From assembly GCA_022791975.1 (NCBI GenBank), contig JAAWAC010000037.1, positions 1-36,388 of the forward strand: 36,388 nucleotides of DNA, in the 5' to 3' direction. The notes below the pieces were generated by a model. The model worked only from the letters and a program-made list of their open reading frames with translations. It had not been told where the DNA came from and searched no databases. Position numbers and translations under genes: made by a program. The stretch is from Lachnospiraceae bacterium. GTDB taxonomy: Bacteria > Bacillota > Clostridia > Lachnospirales > Lachnospiraceae. Shown in pieces: positions 24,150-32,864 of this stretch; position 1 is the first letter of the stretch, and each line of letters begins with the position of its first letter.

Positions 24150-25523
24150 CTACCCAAGGTACTCCTCATACTCCCTTATGACCTGCTCCATAACCGCCCG
24201 CCCGGGCGCGCCCAGGGTCAGCCGTTTATCCACACAGGTTTTCATGGAAATAGCCGTAAAGATATCCTCCCCAAACACCGGGCTAAAGCTTCTCAGCTTT
24301 GCAAGGCTCATATCATCCAAGGCCATATTTCGCTCCACACAGTACAGGACCAGCTGTCCCACGATGCCGTGGGCATCCCGGAAGGGTACGCCGTGATTGA
24401 CCAGGTAATCCGCCGCGTCTGTGGCATTGGTAAAGCCTCTCCTTGCGCTGTCCTCCATGACTTCCTTTGAAAATTTCATGGTGGAAAGCATGCCCTCAAA
24501 AAGGGTTAGACAGGCCTTTCCCGTGTCAATGGCGTCAAAGGTCTGCTCCTTATCCTCCTGCATGTCCTTATTATAGGCCAGAGGAATCCCCTTCATGCTG
24601 GTGAGAAGAGCCATCAAAGCCCCATAGACACGCCCGGTCTTGCCCCGTACCAGCTCCGCAATATCCGGATTCTTTTTCTGGGGCATAATGCTGCTGCCTG
24701 TGCTATAGGCATCATCAATCTCCACAAACCGGTATTCATTGCTGTTCCAGATAATAACCTCCTCGGAAAACCGGCTGAGATGCATCATAATGGTGGACAG
24801 AGCAGACAAAAGCTCTATAAGGTAATCCCGGTCCGACACGGAATCCATGCTGTTTCGGGTAGGCTCGTCAAACTCCAGAAGCTTAGCCGTGTATTCCCGG
24901 TCTAAGGGATAGGTGGTGCCAGCCAGAGCCCCTGCCCCCAGAGGACAGGTATTCATCCGCCGCAAAATATCCCCAAGGCGGCCTCTGTCCCTTCGAAACA
25001 TCTCAAAATAAGCCCCCATATGGTGTGCCAGGGTAACTGGCTGCGCCTTTTGCAAATGGGTAAAGCCAGGCATAAAGGTATCTATATGCTCCTTCATGAT
25101 CCCCAGCAGGGTCTCCAGCAGTTTTCTTAATAGAACATCTGTTTCCTTTATCTCATCTCGAATATAAAGCTTCATATCCAGCGCCACCTGGTCATTCCGG
25201 CTGCGCCCTGTGTGAAGCTTTTTCCCCGCCTCCCCAATGCGATTGATAAGATTGGCCTCCACAAAACTGTGGATATCCTCATAAGCTGGAGAGATGACAA
25301 GTGTTCCCTGCTCCACATCCTCCAGGATTCCCTCAAGTCCTGCAAGGATTTGATCCCGCTCTGCCTCAGACAAAATCCCTTGCTTGGCCAGCATCCGCAC
25401 ATGAGCCATGCTGCCCCGGATATCCTGCCGGTAAAGCCGCTGGTCAAAGGAAATGGACGCGTTAAAATCATAAACCAACTGATCGGTCTCCTTGGTAAAG
25501 CGACCGCCCCAAAGCTGTGCCAT
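24150..25523 (-). CDS. argH: Argininosuccinate lyase
   Basis: ArgH splits argininosuccinate into arginine and fumarate, the last step of arginine synthesis. The 457 residues match the fumarase/aspartase superfamily member: MAQLWGGRFTKETD at the start, HTGRSRNDQVALD (about 104-116), THLQKAQPVTLAHH with the active-site histidine region, and the superfamily signature GSSIMPQKKNPD (about 276-287) carrying the catalytic serine. An open frame extends 15 codons further upstream, but the family start and GAGG site favour this ATG. No argG is in the window; argH stands alone with promoter and terminator. Confidence 0.96.
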   Translation of the reverse strand: MAQLWGGRFTKETDQLVYDFNASISFDQRLYRQDIRGSMAHVRMLAKQGILSEAERDQILAGLEGILEDVEQGTLVISPAYEDIHSFVEANLINRIGEAGKKLHTGRSRNDQVALDMKLYIRDEIKETDVLLRKLLETLLGIMKEHIDTFMPGFTHLQKAQPVTLAHHMGAYFEMFRRDRGRLGDILRRMNTCPLGAGALAGTTYPLDREYTAKLLEFDEPTRNSMDSVSDRDYLIELLSALSTIMMHLSRFSEEVIIWNSNEYRFVEIDDAYSTGSSIMPQKKNPDIAELVRGKTGRVYGALMALLTSMKGIPLAYNKDMQEDKEQTFDAIDTGKACLTLFEGMLSTMKFSKEVMEDSARRGFTNATDAADYLVNHGVPFRDAHGIVGQLVLYCVERNMALDDMSLAKLRSFSPVFGEDIFTAISMKTCVDKRLTLGAPGRAVMEQVIREYEEYLG

Positions 25524-25558
25524 AATCTCTTCCTCTTTTCCTGTAAAAATTCTTGGAA

Positions 25559-25587
25559 AGTATACCATACTTTCTTCTTTTCAGCAA
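25559..25587 (-). promoter_or_regulatory. argH promoter
   Basis: TTGCTG (25582-25587) and TATACT (25559-25564) lie 17 bp apart on the minus strand, about 30 bases after the stop of the upstream membrane protein gene. No clear terminator was found between the two genes. Confidence 0.72.
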
Positions 25588-25616
25588 GTGCGTAAAAACG
25601 CGCTCCCCATCTATAC

Positions 25617-27827
25617 CTATGGCTTGGAAGCTATATGTGGCACTCTTCGCCGGGCCCAGCCAAAGCCAGCCAAAAGAAACACCAGAACCAGGATCTGAAG
25701 TCCGTCTGCAGCCCGGTAAAGCCCCGGATCTTTGTATCCCACCTGCACATGACCACTTCCGGCCTCCACATAAAGCCCCAGACGACCAGAACCGCCGATA
25801 TAGGTAAGAAGCTGCTCCCCAGTGTCAAGAAAGGCTTCGTAATGTTTATCATAGACAAAAGGCAGATTCAACTTTTGATTTTCCTCTGTGGCATAATCAA
25901 ACTCCAGATACAAAGGCCCATTCTGGTAATTGGAGATGGAAATGGGCAAATTTTCATTTTCCGGCTCTATGATATTTTCCCGCCGGTAATAGCTGCCCCT
26001 TCCCACATTTCCGATTAGGTACAGCTCGTCCACCTGCTTGTGCTCCAAAAAAGGCGAGGAGCTCTTAAAGATGGAAGCTTCCGCCTGCCCATAATAGCAA
26101 TCCAGATATACCACGGCACACAGAGCAGAAAAACCCAGGCCCACAGCCAGAAAAAGCTTTCGCATTTGTTGCTCCTGGAACAGCTGTTCCAACCCATAGG
26201 CCGCTGCTATGGACAAAAACAGGGTGGCAAAGGCCAGAAGCCGCCAGGGAAACTGTAAGATGGAGGTAAGATTCCTAAGCCATTCCACCTGAAAGATCAT
26301 CTGCCAGGGAAACCATTTGGTGGACGCGTACACAAAAAGGATTCCCAGCACCATAGACTTTTTTGCCTTTTCATAGCCGGCAAGCTTGTGCTTTTCATGG
26401 AGAATCCCAGCCACCACCAGACAGAGGCACCCGGCTACCAGCCCCAATCCCAAATTCCAGGAAAAGTTCTGTTTGGTATCAAAGTAATACAGGTGGCTGG
26501 ACATACTATCTGCAATGTAAAAGGAAAACAGATTAGGCCCCTGAAGCGTAGACTTGCTTAAGGAGCCGGCCGCCTCCAGAAACACATTGTAATCATAGCC
26601 CATATGATCTACAAAGGGCACCAAAAACCCTATATTCAGCCCCAGGGTACAACCCCCAGCCAGCAAAATGGTAAGAAATCTCTTTTTGTCCAGAATCTTA
26701 TGGATACTGAAAAGGGCCATAATCACGGTAAGCAGCACGGCCAGCTCTGTAGTCAGGAGATGAGAGCGCAAAAGGCAGGTAAAGCTTATCACCGCCCAAA
26801 TCCACCTTTTATAATTGCCCCGGATAAGCTCATACACCCCATACAGCCACAAGGGAAGAAAGGCCATGGCCAGGCTCTCCCCCAGGGCCGCTCGCACATA
26901 GGTATCCATCAGACGATAGGGTGCCAAGGTATAGAGCAGAGCCGCCACAAGCCCCCACCGCCTGGACCCGGTCAGCCGGGAAAAGGCAAACCAGCCCCCG
27001 TAGGCGGTCCCCAGATGTAGCAAAAAAATCAAAACCTTATAGCCAAGAAACGTGGATACCCCCAAAACCCGCAGGGCCGCCGGGAGATACAAAAAAAGAT
27101 CCGGATAAAAAATGGGGAATGCATAGCCGTGATCATTCATAAGATTGGGATAAATGCGTACAGGAAAATAACCGGCCTTCAGACCATCAGCCAGTCCCTC
27201 TATGCGGTTAAAATGAATCATCAGATCGTGGGCCTCCGGAAGATATTCCGAAGTCAGTATCCAGGATACCAGAACAGCGCTTCCCAGCAACAACAGATGG
27301 GATAGCTTCTCCTCTTTCGTAAAAGAACGTCGATTGCAGTACCACAGGAACAGCAAGCCCCCCAGAAACACCAGGACTACCAAAAATTCCTTGTCCCGGT
27401 AAATCCGCTCTGCGGACTCCAGATGAAGCTTATAGCCCACAAAAGAACGACTCTGTATCTCCTCCGAATACAGGTGAAGCCCTGTGGTCCTGCTCTCCCC
27501 AGTAAAATAAATTTGCTCCCTCCCATCCTCAGAGGCGGGAAGGGTAAGATTAAACAGCTCTTTCCCCTGGGTGTTATCGGAATTCACATATTTGGCGTCC
27601 ACGCCCCGCACCTGAACCGGCACCTTGGAAGCATATTCAATGGTCAGTATATATGCACCGGGATACAGGAAGATTCCCTCCTCCCCGGAGAAATTCTCCG
27701 GCAAAAGCTTTCTCTGGAACGTGTCATCCACGGGCATCAAAACCACAAAGATCAGGGCCAAAAGCCAAATGACCACCCTTCTTCGCCTTGTTGCCTTTTC
27801 CCCGTTGTTTTGTGGCTGTCCACCCAT
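25617..27827 (-). CDS. Large YfhO-like/GT-C-like membrane protein
   Basis: A 736-residue polytopic protein. After a short basic N terminus comes one membrane helix (about 18-34), an extracytoplasmic beta-rich domain (about 35-145), then about ten to twelve helices (about 148-570), another external domain (about 575-710) and a final helix before a basic tail (WARRRVPHIASKP). The pattern LPEAHDLMIHFNRIEGLADGLKAGYFPVR in the first large loop, with an acidic/His cluster, resembles YfhO and GT-C glycosyltransferases that use lipid-linked sugars. A role in cell-wall or membrane glycosylation is likely but the substrate is unknown. It has its own promoter whose operator matches that of the Rrf2 gene, and GGAGG lies nine bases before the ATG. 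Confidence 0.78.
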   Translation of the reverse strand: MGGQPQNNGEKATRRRRVVIWLLALIFVVLMPVDDTFQRKLLPENFSGEEGIFLYPGAYILTIEYASKVPVQVRGVDAKYVNSDNTQGKELFNLTLPASEDGREQIYFTGESRTTGLHLYSEEIQSRSFVGYKLHLESAERIYRDKEFLVVLVFLGGLLFLWYCNRRSFTKEEKLSHLLLLGSAVLVSWILTSEYLPEAHDLMIHFNRIEGLADGLKAGYFPVRIYPNLMNDHGYAFPIFYPDLFLYLPAALRVLGVSTFLGYKVLIFLLHLGTAYGGWFAFSRLTGSRRWGLVAALLYTLAPYRLMDTYVRAALGESLAMAFLPLWLYGVYELIRGNYKRWIWAVISFTCLLRSHLLTTELAVLLTVIMALFSIHKILDKKRFLTILLAGGCTLGLNIGFLVPFVDHMGYDYNVFLEAAGSLSKSTLQGPNLFSFYIADSMSSHLYYFDTKQNFSWNLGLGLVAGCLCLVVAGILHEKHKLAGYEKAKKSMVLGILFVYASTKWFPWQMIFQVEWLRNLTSILQFPWRLLAFATLFLSIAAAYGLEQLFQEQQMRKLFLAVGLGFSALCAVVYLDCYYGQAEASIFKSSSPFLEHKQVDELYLIGNVGRGSYYRRENIIEPENENLPISISNYQNGPLYLEFDYATEENQKLNLPFVYDKHYEAFLDTGEQLLTYIGGSGRLGLYVEAGSGHVQVGYKDPGLYRAADGLQILVLVFLLAGFGWARRRVPHIASKP

Positions 27828-27870
27828 ATCGCCAATCCTCCGCCAAGCATGTCTTTATCCCATCAACCCA

Positions 27871-27933
27871 CAATATCCGAGTGAAACACTCGGATATTGT
27901 AATGATAATAGCACTCTGCCTGGGTTCTGTCAA
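27871..27933 (-). promoter_or_regulatory. Promoter and operator nearly identical to those of the Rrf2 gene
   Basis: On the minus strand TTGACA (27928-27933), 17 bp, TATTAT (27905-27910), then a perfect 12-bp inverted repeat CAATATCCGAGT-N5-ACTCGGATATTG (27871-27899). The arms share TCCGAGT/ACTCGGA with the site at 650-668, and the segment between -10 and operator is almost the same. The queH stop codon lies within the -35 box. It should drive the YfhO-like gene under the same regulator. Confidence 0.87.
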
Positions 27934-28565
27934 GCCTCTTTTGGAAGGTCCATTTCCCGCTGCTGTCTCTGGGAATACACACAGCCACAGTAATTCTGCC
28001 GGTACAGCTTATATTCCGCCGACAGCTCAATGGATCGCTTATACCCCTCCTTCTTTTTGAAATCTCCGGGAAGCCATTTCACACCCCGGCCCCGGGTAAG
28101 CCGCTCTCCGATTTCGTTGAGCTTCTCCGCATTTTTTAAGGGACTGATGGTAAGGGTAGTGGTCACGTAGTCAAAGCCGCCGCTTTGGGCCATCTCCACC
28201 GCCTCCAGAATCCGCAGCTCATAGCAGCGGAAGCACCGTTCCTTGCCCTCAGGCTCCCTCTCCATCCCCTTCACTGTCTCGTAAAACCGCTCTGGCTCAT
28301 AGGGGCCGTCCACAAATTCCACAGGATGAGCTGTGGGAAAGCGCCGGATAAAGTCCTCCTGCTCCAACACCCGTTTCCGGTATTCCGTTTCCGGGTAAAT
28401 ATTGGGATTGTAGTAAAACACCGTTATCAAAAAATAGGGGGACAGATACTCCAACACATGGCTGCTACAGGGAGCACAGCAACTGTGAAGCAGCAGCCGT
28501 GGCAATGTCCCCTGTTCCTCCTTTAGCACCTGCTCCAATTCCTTCTGATAGTTTCGCTTATTCAT
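27930..28565 (-). CDS. queH: Epoxyqueuosine reductase QueH
   Basis: QueH (formerly DUF208) performs the last step of queuosine synthesis in tRNA, reducing epoxyqueuosine, as an unrelated replacement for QueG. The 211 residues show the family cysteines: C29-C30-x2-C33 in LLHSCCAPCSSHV, C111-x2-C114 in ERCFRCYELRI, and C193-x-C195 in YRQNYCGC. YNPNIYPETEYRKR, TTTLTISPLKN and the final segment are also typical. These cysteines bind an iron-sulfur cluster in studied members. AAGGAG precedes the ATG by about ten bases. It lies 26 bases after the carboxypeptidase gene and is probably co-transcribed with it. Confidence 0.93.
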   Translation of the reverse strand: MNKRNYQKELEQVLKEEQGTLPRLLLHSCCAPCSSHVLEYLSPYFLITVFYYNPNIYPETEYRKRVLEQEDFIRRFPTAHPVEFVDGPYEPERFYETVKGMEREPEGKERCFRCYELRILEAVEMAQSGGFDYVTTTLTISPLKNAEKLNEIGERLTRGRGVKWLPGDFKKKEGYKRSIELSAEYKLYRQNYCGCVYSQRQQREMDLPKEA

Positions 28566-28591
28566 TCCTCACACTCTCCTTCTGTCTACAT

Positions 28592-29443
28592 CTATCTTTG
28601 CTCCAGGTATTCCTCCAGACAGATTCCCTGGTCCATAATTTCCCTGGCGGCCTCCACCCCCACATACCGAAAATGCCAGGGCTCATAGATAATCCCGGTC
28701 TGCTCCGTCTTATTATTGGGGTATCGGAGAATAAAACCGTACTCCGCACAGTGCTTTACCAACCACTGGTAACTTCCCGTTTCTTCCTGGCGTTCATCCA
28801 ACCCTGTATACTCTGAGGATACCAAATCCACCGCCAGTCCCAACTGATGCTCGCTGGTGCCTGGCACAGCTACCATGGTACCCGCCTGACGCCTGGCCTC
28901 CTCCCAGGAATAGCCCTGCCTCTGGAACTGGGCCACTTTTTTATCAAAGAGACTGATCTGCTTTTCCATGGTCCGATAAGAGGACACGATCCAGATACCA
29001 TATCCCTCCGCCTTTCCAGCTGCAATCATTTCCTTTAGCGCCTCGGCGATCCGGCTGTCCACCTGATGTCCATCCCCTACCTGGGTAAGCTCCACCGAAA
29101 AATCCTCCGGCAAGGAGTGCTCAAAGTTTACCAGGCGAAGATTCCAGGGAACCTCTTCTGCCCTTTTAGAATCCTGCAATACATCGGACTGCAGATCCGC
29201 TTCCACAAAAATCTCTGCTTCGCCTTCCGGCTCCTTTTTCTCCTCCTCCCACCCAGAAGGCACATCTCCCCACTCCATCACCTGTTCCGCAGCCAGCACT
29301 ACTCGGCCAAAGAGAAATCCCAGTAAAAATACCAGCAGGCACAAGCCTCCAATCCCTTTCTTTGGCTTTAAGGCCCTCCGCCTTTTTCCATCTCTCTTTT
29401 CAAACTGTCTTTGTTTTGCACGCAACTCTCTTGCACGATACAT
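28592..29443 (-). CDS. VanY-like D-alanyl-D-alanine carboxypeptidase (peptidase M15B)
   Basis: A membrane-anchored enzyme trimming D-Ala from peptidoglycan stem peptides, 283 residues. The basic N terminus is followed by one membrane helix (about 32-52) and an acidic linker (about 60-100). The M15B catalytic domain shows SSYRTMEKQ, the zinc motif SEHQLGLAVD (H199, D206) and EPWHFRYVG with catalytic E254 and zinc-binding H257. VanY in enterococci gives glycopeptide resistance; LdcB/DacB-like housekeeping roles are equally possible. Two in-frame starts precede this ATG, but only this one is about eight bases from GAGG. That GAGG is inside an inverted repeat. The gene belongs to the two-component operon upstream. 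Confidence 0.9.
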   Translation of the reverse strand: MYRARELRAKQRQFEKRDGKRRRALKPKKGIGGLCLLVFLLGFLFGRVVLAAEQVMEWGDVPSGWEEEKKEPEGEAEIFVEADLQSDVLQDSKRAEEVPWNLRLVNFEHSLPEDFSVELTQVGDGHQVDSRIAEALKEMIAAGKAEGYGIWIVSSYRTMEKQISLFDKKVAQFQRQGYSWEEARRQAGTMVAVPGTSEHQLGLAVDLVSSEYTGLDERQEETGSYQWLVKHCAEYGFILRYPNNKTEQTGIIYEPWHFRYVGVEAAREIMDQGICLEEYLEQR

Positions 29444-29451
29444 ATTCATCA

Positions 29452-29475
29452 CCTCTTAGCCTTTATCCTAAGAGG
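29452..29475 (-). promoter_or_regulatory. Hairpin covering the ribosome-binding site of the carboxypeptidase gene
   Basis: On the minus strand CCTCTTAG (29468-29475) pairs with CTAAGAGG (29452-29459) across an 8-base loop. The second arm contains the GAGG used by the carboxypeptidase gene, so translation may be reduced or regulated. Confidence 0.55.
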
Positions 29476-29500
29476 CAGTTGCATCAAAAACGTATCATTA

Positions 29501-30475
29501 CTAGGACTTTTTCTCTTCCGCAAATAAATGTAGGGTGCCATCCCTGATATTTCCCTGTAAGGAATAGGTTATACTTCCCTTGGCATCTTGAAATACCCCC
29601 ACATACTTCAGTTCATTTATGTCTCCATAACCCTCCTCTGCCAACACCATACAATAGGCCTCATAGCCACTGTAGCCCTTTTCCTGGAGCTCCATAACAC
29701 TATTTTCCATTTTCCGGATAATCTCCTCTCCCATGTCTCCTCCTGGCCCAGTCCAAAAGGCTGCGTCCTCAAATTCACACTCCAAATACGTTCCCCAGGC
29801 CTTCATAATCTCTTCCAGCTGTTCCTTGGAAAACACCGGAATCCCCTTATCAGGTATATCGCTATCATATGTGATGTCTTCTTGGACATCATAGATCGTA
29901 CTGTTTCCTCTGCTAACCACACTAGATACCCTGCTGTCCGGATTGCCTACGGGAATCTGAGCAATCTCCAAAATTTTGCCGCTCTCATCATCCATGATCC
30001 AGTTAAAAAAGTACTCTTCCTGGATGGCCTCCCCTATCCAAAGCATTACGGACTCCTCACTGTTCTCCGTATTCATATAAAAATTCACCGCTCCCTGTAC
30101 AACCAAATCCTCCCATTGGCAGTTCATAAGGATTCCCAGCTCCTCAAGCTTTTTTAATTCCTCCCTCACCTTTTCCCCGATGGTTTCCTGGGTGTAATGC
30201 CGGCCATTTTCCAAAGCCAGGGATTTTACGGAAGCGTGAAAGGGCATTTTGATCTTTTCCGAAAGGCTTAAGCTCTCCTGCGCTTTCAATGTTACCTCCG
30301 TGACCTGCCACACCTCTTTTCGTCCCACCTGCTGCTCATCCTGCCAGCTAAGGAAATAAGCCGGCAATCGCCGACTGGCACCCACAAGAAGCAAAAGTAA
30401 ACTTCCCACTAACACATACCCCCGAAGACCTCTTCTGCCTCGCCTCTTTTTGCAGGTCTCATTCCAGTTTCTCAT
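29501..30475 (-). CDS. Membrane-anchored protein of unknown function in a two-component operon
   Basis: The family is not recognised. The 324 residues start with a basic, arginine-rich segment (KKRRGRRGLRGY), one membrane helix (about 19-35), and a predicted external domain rich in charged residues and tryptophan for the remaining 290 residues. The lengths and topology resemble accessory proteins encoded after sensor kinases such as YycH/YycI, which restrain their kinase, but no sequence motif confirms this. It overlaps the kinase stop codon by 17 bases and precedes the carboxypeptidase gene, so it probably works at the cell surface in the same response. AGAAACTGG lies at the start; the ribosome-binding site is inside the kinase gene. 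Confidence 0.75.
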   Translation of the reverse strand: MRNWNETCKKRRGRRGLRGYVLVGSLLLLLVGASRRLPAYFLSWQDEQQVGRKEVWQVTEVTLKAQESLSLSEKIKMPFHASVKSLALENGRHYTQETIGEKVREELKKLEELGILMNCQWEDLVVQGAVNFYMNTENSEESVMLWIGEAIQEEYFFNWIMDDESGKILEIAQIPVGNPDSRVSSVVSRGNSTIYDVQEDITYDSDIPDKGIPVFSKEQLEEIMKAWGTYLECEFEDAAFWTGPGGDMGEEIIRKMENSVMELQEKGYSGYEAYCMVLAEEGYGDINELKYVGVFQDAKGSITYSLQGNIRDGTLHLFAEEKKS

Positions 30476-31889
30476 CCATACCTCCTACGGGCAAAATTAG
30501 GCGTACCACCGTTCCCTTCCCCAGCGTGCTCTGAAACTCCAATCGTCCGCCATGCTGCCTTACGATCTCCTGACAAATGGAAAGCCCCAGGCCCGCTCCC
30601 CCCTGCTGCCGGGAGCGAGATTTATCCACCATATAAAAGGCCTCCGTGATCCGGGAGAGCTCCTCCTTTGGAATCCCCTTTCCCATATCCCGCACATAAA
30701 AGACAAAGCCTTCCTTCTCCCTGCGCCCTAAAAGGTACAGCGTGCCAGCCTTCCCATCCATAGCCTTTCGCCCGTTGTCCAGCAGATTTAAAAGTACCGT
30801 TTTCATCAAATCCGGCTCCAGAAGGATCCTTTCCTCCTCCACCAATACCTTTAGAGAAAGACCAGCCTTTTTCAGAGAGGGCTGTAGAAGCCCCTGAATA
30901 TTTTCCCCCAGCCATTTGGTGTTCACCAGGCGCAGCTCCAGCTCTTGGTTTTTCACCACCATCAAATCCAAAAGCTTTAGGGAAAGGGCCTCCAGACGTT
31001 TCCCCTCCTTGAAAATATAGTTGGCTGCCTGAAATTGCTCCTCCTGGGTCATCTCCTGGGTTCTAAGCATATCCGCATAGCCTATCATGGAGGTGAGCGG
31101 CGTTTTCAACTCATGGGCAAAGCTGCCAATAAAATCCTCCTGCCGCTGGGCGGCATCCTCCAGCTCCTGAAACTGCTGCTCCAGGCTATCCGCCATATGA
31201 TTAAAGTCCGCTGCCAGATCTCCAAATTCATCCCGACTCTCCACCCGGGCCCGCACACTTAAATTTCCTCCTGCGATTCTTTTGGTAGCCCGGGAAAGCC
31301 GACGTAAGGGCCGCAAAAGCCAGGCAGCCAGAGCACAGCAGCTCATGCTCTGGACCACCAAAAGCCCGGTCATCCATCGCTTATAGATTCCATACTGGGT
31401 CTCTCTTTCCAAAAACAAATCGGTAATATCCCGGATGCTCTCCAAGTAGAGAACCCCTTCCTGTCCCACCTGAATCATGCTGGCTGTCTGAAGCTCATAA
31501 CCCTGGGCATTTCGGCGCAGCATCTGGCCCCTCTGGTCAACCCCAAGATCCTCCAAAAGTCCAAAATCTGGTTCTGCCCCTGTGCTGTCTAAGAGAATCT
31601 TTTTTTCCGGCATGGAAAATCGAATCCGAGGACGGCTGTCTGCCATTCCCTCGGTCATGGCCTGGGCTGTCCGCTCCACATTTTCCCTGGTCAAATCTGT
31701 GTCCTGGATAGTAGTATTCCAGTATGCCACAAAGGAATACTGGAGCATCTGATTCTCCTCCAGAGCTGTGGCCCTCTCCCTGTCATAGGTGGATTGAAAC
31801 AGGGCCTGTATCAGTACATAGCCCCCCACACTGAAAATCACCAGGGTGATTACCACCGTAGAAAAAAAGATTTTCCAGGAAAACTTCAT
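30459..31889 (-). CDS. Sensor histidine kinase with HAMP domain
   Basis: A 476-residue sensor kinase. Membrane helix 1 (about 8-30) and helix 2 (about 172-192) enclose an external sensor domain of about 140 residues. A HAMP linker follows (about 193-245), then the dimerisation domain with H259 in SFAHELKTPLTSMIGYADML. The ATPase domain shows the N box (LLNLLDNGRKAM), G1 (VRDMGKGIPKEE), F box (ITEAFYMVDKSRS) and G2 (GAGLGLSICQEIV). The architecture matches WalK/PhoR-like kinases lacking PAS domains. It starts five bases after the response regulator stop and overlaps the unknown anchored protein. Signal unknown; operon partners point to the cell wall. Confidence 0.94.
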   Translation of the reverse strand: MKFSWKIFFSTVVITLVIFSVGGYVLIQALFQSTYDRERATALEENQMLQYSFVAYWNTTIQDTDLTRENVERTAQAMTEGMADSRPRIRFSMPEKKILLDSTGAEPDFGLLEDLGVDQRGQMLRRNAQGYELQTASMIQVGQEGVLYLESIRDITDLFLERETQYGIYKRWMTGLLVVQSMSCCALAAWLLRPLRRLSRATKRIAGGNLSVRARVESRDEFGDLAADFNHMADSLEQQFQELEDAAQRQEDFIGSFAHELKTPLTSMIGYADMLRTQEMTQEEQFQAANYIFKEGKRLEALSLKLLDLMVVKNQELELRLVNTKWLGENIQGLLQPSLKKAGLSLKVLVEEERILLEPDLMKTVLLNLLDNGRKAMDGKAGTLYLLGRREKEGFVFYVRDMGKGIPKEELSRITEAFYMVDKSRSRQQGGAGLGLSICQEIVRQHGGRLEFQSTLGKGTVVRLILPVGGMDEKLE

Positions 31890-31894
31890 ACAGC

Positions 31895-32548
31895 CTACAC
31901 CTCCAGCCGGTAACCCACCTTATAGACAGTGACAATTTTCTGCTCCCACCCTATCTTTTTGCGCATCCGCTGCACATGGAGATCCACGGTCCGACTGTCC
32001 CCCATATATTCCCCGCCCCAGATGCGCTCATAGATAGTTTCCCGGTACAGTGCAATATTTTTGTTCCGCACAAATAGCAGCAAAAGCTCATATTCTTTTT
32101 TGGTCAGGTTGATCCCCTGATCTCCTCGCCTGACGGTCCTAGAGCCGGTGTCAATGGTAAGATCCGCCACAGTAAGGATATTCTCCGTCTTGTGGTAACG
32201 GCGCAGCACAGTCTCCACCCGGGCCAGCAGCTCGATAATCTCAAAGGGCTTGGTAAGATAATCATCCGCCCCCAGCCGCAGTCCTTTCACCCGATCATTG
32301 ACGGAGGCCTTGGCCGTGAGAAAGATCACGGGGATCTCCAGAGGGGTAATATAGCTCATTAGCTCATACCCGTCCACCTTAGGAAGCATCACGTCCAGCA
32401 AAATCAAGTCATAGATGCTCTCATCCAAGGCATCTGCCGCAGCCATGCCATCGTACACACAGGTCACCTGATATCCTGCCTTCCTCAAGTTTACCGCAAT
32501 TAAATTTGAAATGGCACGCTCATCCTCCACCACTAATATCTTTGTCAT
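31895..32548 (-). CDS. OmpR/PhoB-family response regulator
   Basis: The 217-residue regulator has a receiver domain with E8-D9 acidic residues, phospho-acceptor D52 (LILLDVMLPKVDGYE), T79 and K100. Its winged-helix effector domain includes LTKKEYELLLLFVRNKN and SRTVDLHVQRMRKKIG, with a final VYKVGYRLEV. It is first of the operon regulator > kinase > anchored protein > carboxypeptidase > queH. GGAGG stands 12 bases before the ATG, slightly far. A TATAAT box (32578-32583) lies just upstream without a clear -35 partner, which suggests an activator-dependent promoter. Confidence 0.94.
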   Translation of the reverse strand: MTKILVVEDERAISNLIAVNLRKAGYQVTCVYDGMAAADALDESIYDLILLDVMLPKVDGYELMSYITPLEIPVIFLTAKASVNDRVKGLRLGADDYLTKPFEIIELLARVETVLRRYHKTENILTVADLTIDTGSRTVRRGDQGINLTKKEYELLLLFVRNKNIALYRETIYERIWGGEYMGDSRTVDLHVQRMRKKIGWEQKIVTVYKVGYRLEV

Positions 32549-32577
32549 AATTTAACATATCCTCCCACATTCCCTCC

Positions 32578-32583
32578 ATTATA
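32578..32583 (-). promoter_or_regulatory. Candidate -10 box of the two-component/carboxypeptidase operon
   Basis: TATAAT on the minus strand about 30 bases before the response regulator gene. No good TTGACA-like box lies 16-18 bp upstream. Confidence 0.45.
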
Positions 32584-32711
32584 ACCACATTTTCGCATCA
32601 TAATTGTATCATCCTGCATATTATATCACCCCGTTCTTTAAAAGACTTATAAAAAACACCTTTTATCGGGATTTTCATATAGTAATATAGATTACAAATG
32701 GAGGGATGGAT

Positions 32712-32864
32712 ATGAATCCACTTCTGACGCTTTCACACATCAGCTATTCCTATCACGACGTAAACGGGGAAACCCTGGCCCTGTCGGACATCTCTTTCTC
32801 CCTGGAAGAAGGCAGGTTCTTAGCCATTGTTGGTCCCAGTGGCTGTGGTAATGGGATGGTATGA
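32712..32864 (+). pseudogene. ABC transporter ATPase gene cut in its Walker A motif
   Basis: The plus strand reads MNPLLTLSHISYSYHDVNGE, then TLALSDISFSLEEGRFLAIVGPSGCG, followed by NGMV and a stop. This is the N terminus of an import-type ATPase of the nitrate/sulfonate (SsuB/TauB-like) group. The expected continuation KSTLL is missing: the reading breaks exactly within GPSGCGK, where the recombinase-encoding element begins. A good GGAGGG site precedes the ATG, so the gene was recently functional. The remainder should lie beyond the other end of the element, outside the window. Confidence 0.88.

Noticed and set aside
29068..29326. Plus-strand short frame within the carboxypeptidase gene
   Set aside because: Shadow of the real gene in another frame; no start signal or family similarity.
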